A stretch of 51,433 bases of DNA, from IMG/VR virus record IMGVR_UViG_3300010885_032905, positions 1-51,433 of that record; one strand, given 5' to 3'. Below the pieces are notes generated by a model. That model saw only the letters and a list, made by a program, of their open reading frames with translations, was not told the DNA's origin and made no database searches. Of the stretch, positions 1-8,489 are shown piece after piece; within the stretch, counting starts at the first letter, position 1, and every line of letters starts with the position of its first letter. A program made the translations under genes and the position numbers. The stretch comes from a virus.

Positions 1-336
1 GAACATCTTGTTGGTGTCTGCGAAACGCCCTTCCTTGATGGTGTCAACCCAGATCACAGTAGCTGGTCCAAACGCAGCACGGGTGGCTGGTATGGGGCAC
101 ACGAAATCTGCTATGGCCCAGTGCCCTGCTTCCACTGCTTTGTCGCTGAGCCAACCCATGCGGCGTGCTTGCTCTATCCTATCAGCTTCAGTGAATCCCA
201 GATCCTTGTTGATCTGTGCACGCACATCATCTGCGTTCCAATGCACTGCCTTGAGCTTGGTCTTAAGTGCCCTGGCCAACATGGTCTTGCCGCTACCGGG
301 CAGGCCCATGATCAGTATCTTCTTGTTAGGTGTCAT
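1..336 (-). CDS. Adenylylsulfate-kinase-like P-loop protein (partial, C-terminus outside window)
   Basis: The first 112 residues of a small P-loop kinase are present; the rest lies beyond base 1. Residues 11-18 form a Walker A loop (GLPGSGKT) directly after the first beta strand. They are followed by a WNADDVR motif, which in adenylylsulfate (APS) kinases is the DGDNVR-like substrate loop, and later by a DFVCPIPATR segment that matches the family's SFISP-x-R region. The family phosphorylates adenylylsulfate using ATP, but phage members may act on another nucleotide or sugar, so the substrate is inferred only. The ATG at 336 has a GGAGAC ribosome binding site at 341-346, and the gene start overlaps the end of thyX by 11 bases. 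Another small nucleotide or polynucleotide kinase cannot be excluded. Confidence 0.72.
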   Translation of the reverse strand, partial: MTPNKKILIMGLPGSGKTMLARALKTKLKAVHWNADDVRAQINKDLGFTEADRIEQARRMGWLSDKAVEAGHWAIADFVCPIPATRAAFGPATVIWVDTIKEGRFADTNKMF

Positions 337-982
337 CTGTGTCTCCTAGCATAGGGAATTGTTCTTGTATAATTGCCCAACAAGCATCTGCTATCTCGCG
401 ATGCTCCTTCTGGGTACCGTTGGCACGGCGTAGGTCACAGTAGTGTACCCAGCTGCGGAGGCTGCCTGCCATGTAGATCCTGCTTTCAGTGAGACCTTCT
501 GGCAGCAGTGCGCGGGCCTGTTCCTTGGCAATGCCCATGTTAATAGCCTTGGCATATTGACGCTTGGCATCTTCTATGGCCATAGCCTGCATGCTAGTCC
601 ACAGCTGTTGTAGTTCGGCATCATTGATCTCGATGCTGTTCTGACGGTTCTTGGCATCCTGTAAGCGTGCTTCTCTGGTAACGAATCCCAGAGCTTGTGT
701 TGGATCTGCATAGCGCTGGCTGAACTCTTGGAAGCTGAAGCTGCGATGCCGCAGTATCTGCCGTGCTATGTCTCTGGTGGTGTTGATCTCCATGGTCATG
801 TGGACCATCTCTAGAGGAGACCAATGTGCGTTGTTGATGAGGTATCGTATCAGCTTGGCGCTGGTACCGTGATTGTTTTGGTTGGCAGGGTTTGATACCC
901 TAGCACAGTATGCCACCAGCTCTTCAGCTGAACTGCATTCTTCAATAGTAGGTTTTGATATCGCTACAAGTCTTGCTGTCAT
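326..982 (-). CDS. thyX: Flavin-dependent thymidylate synthase ThyX
   Basis: A 218-residue protein of normal ThyX length. It has the family signature RHRx7S: R78-H79-R80 followed by S88 within RHRSFSFQEFS. The upstream segment NNAHWSPLEMVHMTMEI is the conserved helix and strand before the FAD site. ThyX methylates dUMP to dTMP using methylene-tetrahydrofolate, FAD and NADPH, and many lytic phages carry it to supply thymidylate for replication. It is followed by the kinase-like gene with an 11-base overlap, suggesting co-translation. No strong ribosome binding site is seen before the ATG at 982. The signature motif makes the identification firm. Confidence 0.95.
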   Translation of the reverse strand: MTARLVAISKPTIEECSSAEELVAYCARVSNPANQNNHGTSAKLIRYLINNAHWSPLEMVHMTMEINTTRDIARQILRHRSFSFQEFSQRYADPTQALGFVTREARLQDAKNRQNSIEINDAELQQLWTSMQAMAIEDAKRQYAKAINMGIAKEQARALLPEGLTESRIYMAGSLRSWVHYCDLRRANGTQKEHREIADACWAIIQEQFPMLGDTDDT

Positions 983-1023
983 GCAATATTGTTGCCTAAC
1001 ACGCCAACCTAATCAATATACGT

Positions 1024-1401
1024 TCACTGAGATTTCTTAGATCTAGGTGATTTTCGTTTTTTCTTGCCCTGTTTGGCTATCATCTTGAACTGATCTGCGG
1101 TGTTTAGATTATCAAATAATCCAGCTGCCCATGCATCAACGTCGGCTCTTAATCTAGGAAAATTGATGCTCATCCTGCAGCTGCGTATTTCACTTTGCTC
1201 AGGATCAAGTTCTCTTTCTTGTTCTATTATCTCAGCGAAATGCTTACCGCTGACCTTGATCACGCTGCCGTCTTTGGTCTGTATGATAACATTCTTTATG
1301 TAACGAGTGGGCGGCTCGTTCTCTATTATCAAGCTTTCAAATATCTCTTCCCACGCAGTATCGTCCGCTTTATCAATTATCTTCTTAGGAGATGCTGCCA
1401 T
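1024..1401 (-). CDS. Unrecognised 125-residue protein with a basic tail
   Basis: I do not recognise this protein. It is hydrophilic, with an acidic first half and a strongly basic C-terminus ending in a run of Lys, Arg and Ser (residues about 108-125), which could bind nucleic acid. The frame is open back to 1461. The start at 1401 is preferred because an AAGGGA ribosome binding site precedes it and a late-promoter motif (AATAAATA, 1431-1438) lies 29 bases upstream, which would exclude the 1461 ATG from the message. It stands alone between thyX and the radical SAM genes, with its own promoter, so it is probably expressed late. Confidence 0.7.
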   Translation of the reverse strand: MAASPKKIIDKADDTAWEEIFESLIIENEPPTRYIKNVIIQTKDGSVIKVSGKHFAEIIEQERELDPEQSEIRSCRMSINFPRLRADVDAWAAGLFDNLNTADQFKMIAKQGKKKRKSPRSKKSQ

Positions 1402-1430
1402 TACCGTGATCCCTTGCGAACTCACACTAC

Positions 1431-1438
1431 TATTTATT
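1431..1438 (-). promoter_or_regulatory. Late promoter motif AATAAATA
   Basis: AATAAATA on the minus strand ends 29 bases before the preferred start of the 125-residue gene. It matches the nnTAAATA pattern found ahead of several recognisable late genes in this window, including gp20, gp21, gp25 and gp48. Confidence 0.55.
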
Positions 1439-1472
1439 GTGCCAGGCATTCCAAAATGCATCAGTATATCTC

Positions 1473-2870
1473 CTAATCTAACAGCGCACTCATCTCAGGA
1501 AACACTGATTTGAAATCTAAGTTACGATGTTTATCTAACAGCATTACCCATTCCTTGAGTTCAGGTAATCGTTCGCTCCAGTCTTCTTGATCCATGAAAT
1601 CCAATAGTCCGCGCAGACGTTTGATACCGTAACCAGCATTTATGATCTGCTTCTTGTCCATATCTTCGCCTACTCCAGTGCACAGCTGCCAGTTATCCTC
1701 CAACCACATGAAGAACTCTTCAAACTTGGCTCGCACCATCTGTTTGGCCCACTTGGGCAGCACCTTGACGTTGAGCTGCGGTGGCCAGTAGGCCAGATGC
1801 CAGTTGATCATCCCAGCACCAGCAGGCCATGTGTTGAACTTCTTGAATCCCTGTGTGAGCTTCCACTTGATCATGTCTGGTATGTAGTAGATGTTCAGTG
1901 CCATCACCGTTACTGCGGTGGTAACCGTTACGTGATCTGGTGTGTTGTCCAAGCGATGCATGTTTTCTACCAACTGCGCCCATTGGCTAGGATAGCGGAT
2001 GTAATCATTCTTTTCACCAAAGCTGTCTATGCTGAAGTGGAACTTAACTTCTCTGAACTGAGCCCAGATATCAAAAAGTCGTTGAGGAAGCTCAACTGCA
2101 TTGCTGTTGTAGCGCAGCTCGATGTTCTTGGCATATCCTCTGCGTATGACTTCTTCAAGCAGGGTGTAATGTTCTTCGATGATGGTGCTTTCACCACCAG
2201 CAAAATACAGCTGCTTCATGTGCGGTATTTGATCATAGAGTTGTTCCCAGAACCTAGGATTTTCCATGTGCCAGTTATAGCTGGCCCCATGCTGCTTGCC
2301 CTTGTCAGCCCAGTTCCAGCTCTCTCTAAGCCTGTCATTAGTAATCTGAGGATGCAGTTCAGTCCACTCCTTGATCCAACCGCTGCTGTCATGTGGGCTG
2401 CACATCACGCAGGCCAGTTGGCACTTGCTGCCCAATCTTAGATCAAGATAGCGTATGCGCGGACTGACCGCACCATCTTCGGTGGTATCACCTATGATAT
2501 CATCTAGCCCCAGCTGTCCAACCCAATATGCTGTTTCCCAGTTGCGCTTGCTCTGCACTCCGGCTGCTTCTTCTTTGTAGCACTTGACACAGCTCGGTGG
2601 CTTTTCGCCGCGTAACATCATCTTGCGCACGTTGCGCATGTAATCATTGTTCCATGCATCCATCAGCGTGCTATTGTTAAGGTTAGCTGGTGTGCCGTCG
2701 TCAGTGCGCAGCACACCAATCTGTCCGCCGGCTAGTTTCTTGGTGCTGTCAGGGTCTTGTACGCTGCTGGCATTGGCTGTGCAGCAAACACGCATGGCAC
2801 CGTCTGGTCTGCTGCTGAGATGCACCCAGGGTAGGGCGCAGAATGTCTTGCTGGGTAATTCTTGAGTCAT
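1473..2870 (-). CDS. Radical SAM protein, twitch/SPASM-like
   Basis: A 465-residue radical SAM protein. The cluster-binding motif Cx3Cx2C is at C150, C154 and C157 (KCQLACVMC), after a beta strand (IRYLDLRLG). The 140 residues before it hold a cysteine-rich module with FCALPW near the start, a CC pair at 29-30 and CVKC at 94-97, like the auxiliary-cluster (twitch/SPASM) segments of radical SAM enzymes, here N-terminal. Such enzymes cleave S-adenosylmethionine to make a radical that modifies peptides, sugars or other small molecules. The ATG at 2870 overlaps the stop of the preceding radical SAM gene (ATGA), so the two are probably made together and may act as a pair. The substrate is unknown. 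Confidence 0.85.
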   Translation of the reverse strand: MTQELPSKTFCALPWVHLSSRPDGAMRVCCTANASSVQDPDSTKKLAGGQIGVLRTDDGTPANLNNSTLMDAWNNDYMRNVRKMMLRGEKPPSCVKCYKEEAAGVQSKRNWETAYWVGQLGLDDIIGDTTEDGAVSPRIRYLDLRLGSKCQLACVMCSPHDSSGWIKEWTELHPQITNDRLRESWNWADKGKQHGASYNWHMENPRFWEQLYDQIPHMKQLYFAGGESTIIEEHYTLLEEVIRRGYAKNIELRYNSNAVELPQRLFDIWAQFREVKFHFSIDSFGEKNDYIRYPSQWAQLVENMHRLDNTPDHVTVTTAVTVMALNIYYIPDMIKWKLTQGFKKFNTWPAGAGMINWHLAYWPPQLNVKVLPKWAKQMVRAKFEEFFMWLEDNWQLCTGVGEDMDKKQIINAGYGIKRLRGLLDFMDQEDWSERLPELKEWVMLLDKHRNLDFKSVFPEMSALLD

Positions 2871-3970
2871 ATGGTATTTACTGTGTTGTTGAATTGACTA
2901 GCAAACTGATCGAATCCAGATCCGCAGGTTTTGGCACATACACGCAGTTTGCCATCAGTGATGCTGGGTTTGGACCAACTGTCAGCTATCTTCTTGAAAT
3001 ATAACCCATTTATAATTGATTCCAGTGGGTTTACAAGCGCATTGACGTTGTTGATATCGTGATCTATCAGTGTCCACATCTCGCTCTTCTTGTGCGGCCA
3101 ATACCATACATACAGCTGATTAGCAGTCCAGCAGCAGGGGAAAGCCAGCCCTTCTGCACTGATATAGAGGCTCTTGTCTTCGGCTACCTTGCATTTCACG
3201 CAGGTCTGGTCAACATAGCGTTGCATGCTGCCAAACTGTTCAACCAGCGCCTGTTCTTTCACCAAGCTGTCATTGTGATATTCCGGATTTTCTGGCTTTT
3301 CTAAATAATACTCAACCATGCCATTGCGACTCCAGACTTCTTGCCTGTCCTTGCCTTCAAGCTTGGTATTGCTGAAGAACCTCCCAGTCTTCTTTGTGCG
3401 AAACTGACGGAATCCCATCTTCTCGCTCAGAGCTCTGGCTTCCTCAACCTGATGCTCATTGTGTTTGAACACTATGAATTCCCACTGTGCGATACCGCCC
3501 GCATCTATGAATGCCTGTATGTTCTCAACAATCTTGTCCCAGTTGGTACCACGGCGATACATGTGGTTGGTATCAGCCAGGCCATCCAATCCAAACTTGG
3601 CATAGTCACCTTTCTTGCTGAGTATCTTGCCCAGCTTGGCCCACCATGCAGGAGTGCGAGCACTTGCATTAGTGTGCATGCCCAGCTTGATATCTGGATT
3701 GATCTCACGCAGCCATTCATAGACTTCTAGAGTATCGTTAGCTGCGATAGGATCACCATAGTTGCCGCACATATACAGCTTCTTGAGCTGCTTCACGAAC
3801 TGTTCTGGCATGATGCGCTGTATGTCCTCAAGGCTTAGTTCTGCCTGCGGTAAGAACTCGTTATCTGGTCCGCCAAACTTATTGCGTCCGCATTGTGGGC
3901 AGCTAGCGTTGCACTTGGCAGTTATCTCCAAGTGTATGGTGTTTATGTCTGCGTAATCATATATCATCAT
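2867..3970 (-). CDS. Radical SAM protein with C-terminal cysteine-rich domain
   Basis: A 367-residue radical SAM enzyme. The canonical Cx3Cx2C motif is at C20, C24 and C27 (KCNASCPQC) right after the first beta strand. CGNYGDP at 68-74 occupies the place of the usual SAM-binding GGE loop. The C-terminal part has CVKC (257-260), a CC pair (279-280) and C345/C349, consistent with a SPASM-type auxiliary iron-sulfur domain. The gene starts at the ATG overlapping the 78-residue gene's stop; a second ATG follows immediately at 3967. It is different in sequence and domain order from the next radical SAM gene, so they are not a recent duplication. Function within the modification cassette is inferred from context only. 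Confidence 0.86.
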   Translation of the reverse strand: MMIYDYADINTIHLEITAKCNASCPQCGRNKFGGPDNEFLPQAELSLEDIQRIMPEQFVKQLKKLYMCGNYGDPIAANDTLEVYEWLREINPDIKLGMHTNASARTPAWWAKLGKILSKKGDYAKFGLDGLADTNHMYRRGTNWDKIVENIQAFIDAGGIAQWEFIVFKHNEHQVEEARALSEKMGFRQFRTKKTGRFFSNTKLEGKDRQEVWSRNGMVEYYLEKPENPEYHNDSLVKEQALVEQFGSMQRYVDQTCVKCKVAEDKSLYISAEGLAFPCCWTANQLYVWYWPHKKSEMWTLIDHDINNVNALVNPLESIINGLYFKKIADSWSKPSITDGKLRVCAKTCGSGFDQFASQFNNTVNTI

Positions 3971-4203
3971 TGATCATCCATCAGTAGCACAACTTCGGTG
4001 CCAGGACCCACACGGCTAGGAAGGTCACCGTACTGTTCAATATACCAAGTTATGACTGTTCGATACCAAGCATGGCTGTCGTGATAAGCTGCCTTATTAA
4101 ATCGAACCAGATCATGATTACCAAATCCTTCGCCTGCACTCAAAACTCTAGCTGCTTCTTTCTGCAACTGTCTGGCCGTTAGCGAACTTAAATCCTTGGT
4201 CAT
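3967..4203 (-). CDS. Unrecognised 78-residue protein between methyltransferase-like and radical SAM genes
   Basis: A small soluble protein I do not recognise. It is probably mostly helical (residues 1-60, with several Trp and Tyr in the middle), followed by a short GTEVVLLMDD strand-like tail. No cysteine is present. Both ends overlap neighbours by four bases (ATGA at 4200-4203 and at 3967-3970), so it is translated in lockstep with the repeat-methyltransferase gene before it and the radical SAM genes after it. It could be an adaptor or a substrate of those enzymes, but nothing in the sequence proves this. Confidence 0.68.
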   Translation of the reverse strand: MTKDLSSLTARQLQKEAARVLSAGEGFGNHDLVRFNKAAYHDSHAWYRTVITWYIEQYGDLPSRVGPGTEVVLLMDDQ

Positions 4204-6209
4204 TTTCTTCCTATCAACATGAATCTCGTGTAAAGTGTAAGGTCAAGTTCACCTTCATACAGCAATTCGGACATTGGATACTTTGATTTAAACGCATCTA
4301 TATCTTGCATGCTGTTGTTGTGCTGATCATTCTCATACCAATCGTTGTTCTGTAATATCACCAGTTTACCCTGTGGTATGTTGTTCCACCAGGTATCGTC
4401 TGAGCCCATGTGATCACAACTGGTATTGATTATCGTGTCAGCAGATTCCCAGACATTCTGTTCCGTCCCATCGTATTTCAACGTAACATAATCAAAATTA
4501 TCATATTGCATGCTATTAACATCCAGAGTTGATGCTTTGAAAGCCCAACCATCTTTCACGCTTGCACGGTTTAAACTATCAGCTAGATTAGCACAAGCAG
4601 GATCGACATCAAAGCTACGAACGCAATCTATGCCTAGATTACTTTGTTCTCTCAGCAGTAACCAACCAAGCGTACCCATCCAACCACACAGTGTCCAAGT
4701 ACGACCTAGCTTGAGTTCCAGAGATGCTAACTTGTTTATCAACCATAGTTTGCTAGAAAGCTGTCCTCGACTAAACGCATCAAATACGTTTACGCTGGTA
4801 CCAACCGCCGAATCTACAAGATTGAAATAGGTCTTAATGAAGTGTTCTCGATCAGCAACAATGTCCCAGAATCGATGAAAAACATTCATGTGTTCAGGAT
4901 CATCGCGCAAGCGAGCTAGTAGCGTAGGCGACCATGACATCAGCTGTGAGATTGATTGTAGCTCAGTTGGTCGAAGAGTGAGCAAGAATGAAAGTATGGT
5001 TGTGTCTTTGGCCATGAGAACCAGCATTGGTTTTGACCATGACATGATAGCATTAAAATGAGTCATATCATTTAGTGACAGTTTAGCCAAGACATTATTG
5101 ATCAATCTATGATCCATTAACAGTGTTTTGAGATGGGGTATCTTACCATGTATTGCATCACCTAACCAAGACAGCATGCTATTAAATTGCGCTGTTTCCT
5201 GCTCAGTAAACTTATTAAGAGTCTGTAACATAGATTGATTGGCCAGCAATGCTATCAAGGCATCGCTAAATTTCAGCACAGCTTTCAGTAGATTCAATTG
5301 GTCGTCGTCGCAGCGATGCAACAATGACGATATATCATGCCTAGCTGCGATCGACAGCATGCTCGGTGTCCAATCAAACACCATAGCAAGATCAGATAAT
5401 TCTCCACTGGTAAGTTTGGCTAACATATTCAGGAATTTAGCATCAGCTGTTAGGGTCAGCAGCGCAGGTGTCCACTCGGTCACTCGCTTGAATTCCTGCA
5501 GTTCAGCCGGAGTGAGCTTAGCCAGCATACCTATAGCACCAGTTGAGCTAACCAGAGATAGCATGGCCGGTGTCCACTCGGTCACTCGCTTGAATTCCTG
5601 CAGTTCAGCCGGAGTGAGCTTAGCCAGCATACCTATAGCACCAGTTGAGCTAACCAGAGATAGCATGGCCGGTGTCCATGACATCACAGATCTTAACTGC
5701 GTTAATTCATTGTCGGTCAACTTGGCTAGAAGATCAATAGCATTAAACTCGGCACACAGTGATCTAAGCGCAGCTGTCCATCCTATGCAGCCAACAAAAG
5801 AAGCACGATCGTTGCTGGTCATCTTTGCCAATGCACCAAACAGATCAACCGATACTACCAGAGCGGTCATAGCCGGAGTCCATGCTGCTACATCTTTGAA
5901 GCAGGATAATTCATCATCAGTAAGTTTGGCCATGAATGCATGCATGATATCACTGCGAACAAAATGATTCAATAGCGCATCCGAACAATCTGTAAGCTGT
6001 GCAAGACAAGCTAGCTCTGTGTCGGTAAATCTAGACAGTTCGGTGATTATCTCTGGATGATTGGTTATGAGAGATACCAATCCCTCTGACCATTTTGAGA
6101 TCTCTGCAAAAGCTTTCTGCTCATCTGGTGTTAGCTTTAGAATGAATGATAATAGCTGCGGTTTAGTAGACAATCGCAACAGCAGTTCTTTATCTGTTAG
6201 ATATAACAT
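4200..6209 (-). CDS. Helical-repeat array fused to a methyltransferase-like domain
   Basis: A 669-residue two-part protein. Residues 1 to about 455 are some thirteen units of about 34 residues with the pattern LaKLTxxELxxFxxxxxWTPamLsL, predicted as paired helices forming a solenoid. Two neighbouring units are identical even in DNA (5467-5678). Residues about 460-669 resemble a class I SAM-dependent methyltransferase: a GWMGTLG glycine loop, an acidic SFDVDP motif on the next strand, and a conserved NTSCDH segment. This domain closely parallels the whole protein encoded just upstream, so the gene probably arose by duplication plus addition of the repeats. The start at 6209 is chosen over 6284 because its ATG overlaps the upstream stop (TGATG) and follows an AGGGAAA ribosome binding site. 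Repeats usually bind another protein or peptide; the target is unknown. Confidence 0.82.
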   Translation of the reverse strand: MLYLTDKELLLRLSTKPQLLSFILKLTPDEQKAFAEISKWSEGLVSLITNHPEIITELSRFTDTELACLAQLTDCSDALLNHFVRSDIMHAFMAKLTDDELSCFKDVAAWTPAMTALVVSVDLFGALAKMTSNDRASFVGCIGWTAALRSLCAEFNAIDLLAKLTDNELTQLRSVMSWTPAMLSLVSSTGAIGMLAKLTPAELQEFKRVTEWTPAMLSLVSSTGAIGMLAKLTPAELQEFKRVTEWTPALLTLTADAKFLNMLAKLTSGELSDLAMVFDWTPSMLSIAARHDISSLLHRCDDDQLNLLKAVLKFSDALIALLANQSMLQTLNKFTEQETAQFNSMLSWLGDAIHGKIPHLKTLLMDHRLINNVLAKLSLNDMTHFNAIMSWSKPMLVLMAKDTTILSFLLTLRPTELQSISQLMSWSPTLLARLRDDPEHMNVFHRFWDIVADREHFIKTYFNLVDSAVGTSVNVFDAFSRGQLSSKLWLINKLASLELKLGRTWTLCGWMGTLGWLLLREQSNLGIDCVRSFDVDPACANLADSLNRASVKDGWAFKASTLDVNSMQYDNFDYVTLKYDGTEQNVWESADTIINTSCDHMGSDDTWWNNIPQGKLVILQNNDWYENDQHNNSMQDIDAFKSKYPMSELLYEGELDLTLYTRFMLIGRK
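5467..5678 (-). repeat. Perfect 102-base tandem duplication inside the repeat gene
   Basis: The sequence repeats without mismatch at a period of 102 bases over 212 bases (2.08 copies), exactly 34 codons, so the reading frame is kept. Other units of the same protein array differ strongly in sequence, so this pair is a recent duplication or a gene-conversion event. Confidence 0.97.
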
Positions 6210-6934
6210 CAGCGTTTCCCTATCAACATGTATCTCTCGTAGGTACCACAGTCTAGTACACCCTTGTAGTATACCCGACTGCATCTAGCCCGAGCACTTA
6301 GCTCGAACATGCTGTTCATACTGTTCACATGTCCAATGTGATCGTCATGATTACTGCATTGCATGACCACAAACTTTCCCGCTGGGATCTTGCTGTACCA
6401 AGCATCAAAATCATCTAGGTGTTCACAGCTGGTGTTTATTATGGTATCAGCACTGTCGCAGATGAGCTCATCATCGCCGTTGTATTTCTTGGTAGTCCAC
6501 CAAAAATCGTGATATTCTAACTGGTTAACATCCAGCGTGCTGGCTTTGAATCTCCAACCATCTGTGACGTCTGGTCGATTCAGGGTATCGGCTAGTTCTG
6601 CACAGCTTGGGTCTATGTCAAAACTGCGTAGGCTATCAAATCTAAGATCATTCTGTCTGCGCAGCATGAGATACGCTAGCGTGCCTATCCATCCGCACAT
6701 TATCCAAACTTTGCCTAGGTTTAGATCAAAACGACCCAGCTGATCTATCAACCACAGCTTGCTGTTGAGCTGACCATTGCTAAATGCATCAATCCATGCT
6801 ACGTGTTCTGAATTTGGATGGTCTATCAATGCCATGTAGCGGTCTACGAATTGATCAGGGTCATCTACAATCGCAGAAGCTCGCTGTAGGTTATGCAGAT
6901 GCTGCTTCAGCAGTGCAGATAATTCTGAATTCAT
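6209..6934 (-). CDS. Class I methyltransferase-like protein
   Basis: A 241-residue protein that parallels the C-terminal domain of the next gene almost end to end. Shared landmarks are a DAFSNGQLNSKLWLID segment, the glycine loop CGWIGTLAYL, the acidic SFDIDP motif, a KASTLDVNQ segment, NTSCEH, and a C-terminal RYMLIGKR. The glycine loop followed by a strand ending in D-x-D fits a SAM-binding Rossmann-like fold, so methyltransferase activity is likely but inferred. The start at 6934 overlaps the stop of the preceding gene (TGATG); the longer frame from 6985 would overlap it by 52 bases. It sits in the coupled cassette between glycosyltransferase-like and radical SAM genes. Confidence 0.78.
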   Translation of the reverse strand: MNSELSALLKQHLHNLQRASAIVDDPDQFVDRYMALIDHPNSEHVAWIDAFSNGQLNSKLWLIDQLGRFDLNLGKVWIMCGWIGTLAYLMLRRQNDLRFDSLRSFDIDPSCAELADTLNRPDVTDGWRFKASTLDVNQLEYHDFWWTTKKYNGDDELICDSADTIINTSCEHLDDFDAWYSKIPAGKFVVMQCSNHDDHIGHVNSMNSMFELSARARCSRVYYKGVLDCGTYERYMLIGKR

Positions 6935-7803
6935 CAAAGCATTAATCCTTTCCTCGGAGGATGCATGTAGTTTGATTTGAACCAAATGCTGGATAGCTGG
7001 TCTAGCTCTGGTATGATCATATCAAAATCCTCGCGAAGCCTTCTTGCATATTGTAGCAGCATCTGATCAACGTTCACAAACTGCATCTTCTTCCACTGCT
7101 TATCAAACCACGAATAATCGTTAATCACGCTGTTTTCTATCTCACCAGTGTATAGCTGATGAAAACCTTGCCTAGCACCTAGCATCGCCCATGTGCCATG
7201 CGTGATATCGCGTCCTATGGTCATCCAAACGTTTAATTTGCTGCGGTTACCCTGGTATATCAACGATCGTTCCGCTATTGGATCTGACATGGGTTTACCA
7301 TCTACGTAGCTCATCTTGACACCCTCGCGGAAACCCGCACGCCAAGCTTGGAATGGTGTCGCGTTGTTAACACTAACGCTGCCCAAGAAATCTATCTGAT
7401 AGTAGCGCATGGTCCAACAGAAATCAGTGGTATCACCGTTTTCGTGAGTGTTAGAGTTTAGCAGCACCAGCCTGTCCCAGCACTTTATACCCCCGTTACC
7501 ATATTCAAGTCCATTGATTGCATTCTTGCTCTTGAAGCTGAACACCACATCCTCATGGCCAGTGTCATCCAACAACTGATCAAACGCTTGGTCAGTTATC
7601 CAATTATCACCGTCGATGGTCATAAACCTAGACGTGCTACTGGCTAAAGCACAGGCTTTATGTGCGCTATCAAATCCTTTGACGCGATGGATGCGTTTAG
7701 CATTGGGAATTATCTCCAACACCCTGGCCCAATTCTCTTCGCTGTTTGGTTCATCATAGCTGATATAGAACGTGTCTAGATCACGTGGCCAATATTCTGT
7801 CAT
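6934..7803 (-). CDS. Glycosyltransferase-like protein, tandem family copy 4
   Basis: A 289-residue member of a family repeated through 6934-10934. Shared landmarks are FYISYDEPNSEENW near the start, KRIHRVKGFDSAHKAC, then a beta strand ending in TIDGD, and a later NGLEYGNGGIK loop and WRAGFREGVK segment. The DGD at the end of a strand resembles the DxD metal and nucleotide-sugar site of GT-A glycosyltransferases, so a sugar-transfer role is likely but not proven. Its start overlaps the preceding stop by four bases (ATGA). It is most like the 302-residue copy (10026-10934), sharing HENGD/DFCW segments absent from the shorter copies. Confidence 0.7.
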   Translation of the reverse strand: MTEYWPRDLDTFYISYDEPNSEENWARVLEIIPNAKRIHRVKGFDSAHKACALASSTSRFMTIDGDNWITDQAFDQLLDDTGHEDVVFSFKSKNAINGLEYGNGGIKCWDRLVLLNSNTHENGDTTDFCWTMRYYQIDFLGSVSVNNATPFQAWRAGFREGVKMSYVDGKPMSDPIAERSLIYQGNRSKLNVWMTIGRDITHGTWAMLGARQGFHQLYTGEIENSVINDYSWFDKQWKKMQFVNVDQMLLQYARRLREDFDMIIPELDQLSSIWFKSNYMHPPRKGLML

Positions 7804-8489
7804 ACAGCTAGGCTCCGCTCATATTCTTCTTGCAACCATCGCCAATCATTGATCTTCATCAGTTCTGCAGTACCTCTATTGGCAGTACCAAACCTACTGC
7901 CAGCTTGAGCACCTAGTAGACACCACTTACCGTGTTCTCGATCTTGCCCGCGAGTGCACCAAGCTTCTAAACGTGCCTGTGTCTCCTTGTCTACTTGGCC
8001 GTCTATCACGCCACTGGCTAGCTTGGCACATTCCCTGAATGCACTGCGCCAAGTATTATATGGATCAGTGTTGAATGCAGTGATATTAGAGACCTGATGT
8101 ACTACCTTGTATTTTCGATTGATGCTGCTGGTCATGTCTGGTTTGAAATCTCTGTCTATGAGCTTGCGCACTTCTGCCGCAGGTAAAAGCTTGACAGCAC
8201 CATAACCGTAAACCAGATCATTGATGGGATTACGAGCTCTAAACACATGCACATGATCCAGTTCATGTTCATTGGCCCTATAACTAAAATCAAAATCATC
8301 AAATATAACTGCATCACCGTCTATGCAATAGAAAAGATCAGTGGTGACCATGTTGCTGGCCACTATATGAGCTTTATGCAATCCCTTGACACCATGCAAG
8401 CGTTTGGCATTTGGATACCTAGACTTTAAACCCTGCCAATTTTGCTCAGCGTTTGGTTCTTCGAAACTGATGAAAACCATGTCATACAT
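7800..8489 (-). CDS. Glycosyltransferase-like protein, tandem family copy 3 (short)
   Basis: A 229-residue compact copy of the same family. It begins MYDMVFISFEEPNAEQNW, followed by KRLHGVKGLHKAH, the strand and acidic motif CIDGDAVIFDDFDF, a NDLVYGYGAVKLL loop and WRSAFRECAKL. It lacks the extended C-terminus of the 289- and 302-residue copies. The gene overlaps the previous one by eight bases and the next by four, so all copies are translated together. The intact DGD suggests it keeps whatever catalytic function the family has; sugar donor and acceptor are unknown. Confidence 0.7.
   Translation of the reverse strand: MYDMVFISFEEPNAEQNWQGLKSRYPNAKRLHGVKGLHKAHIVASNMVTTDLFYCIDGDAVIFDDFDFSYRANEHELDHVHVFRARNPINDLVYGYGAVKLLPAAEVRKLIDRDFKPDMTSSINRKYKVVHQVSNITAFNTDPYNTWRSAFRECAKLASGVIDGQVDKETQARLEAWCTRGQDREHGKWCLLGAQAGSRFGTANRGTAELMKINDWRWLQEEYERSLAV

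Noticed and set aside
5467-5678. CRISPR array suggested by the periodic repeat.
   Set aside because: The period is in-frame coding sequence with no spacers, and the unit is part of a protein repeat.
5239-5967. 242-residue plus-strand frame opposite the repeat gene.
   Set aside because: Mirror of the repeat gene's periodic codons; it lacks a ribosome binding site and opposes a coupled run.
6209-6284. Longer start (6284) for the repeat-methyltransferase gene.
   Set aside because: It would overlap the previous gene by 76 bases and lacks a ribosome binding site; the ATG at 6209 has both TGATG coupling and AGGGAAA.
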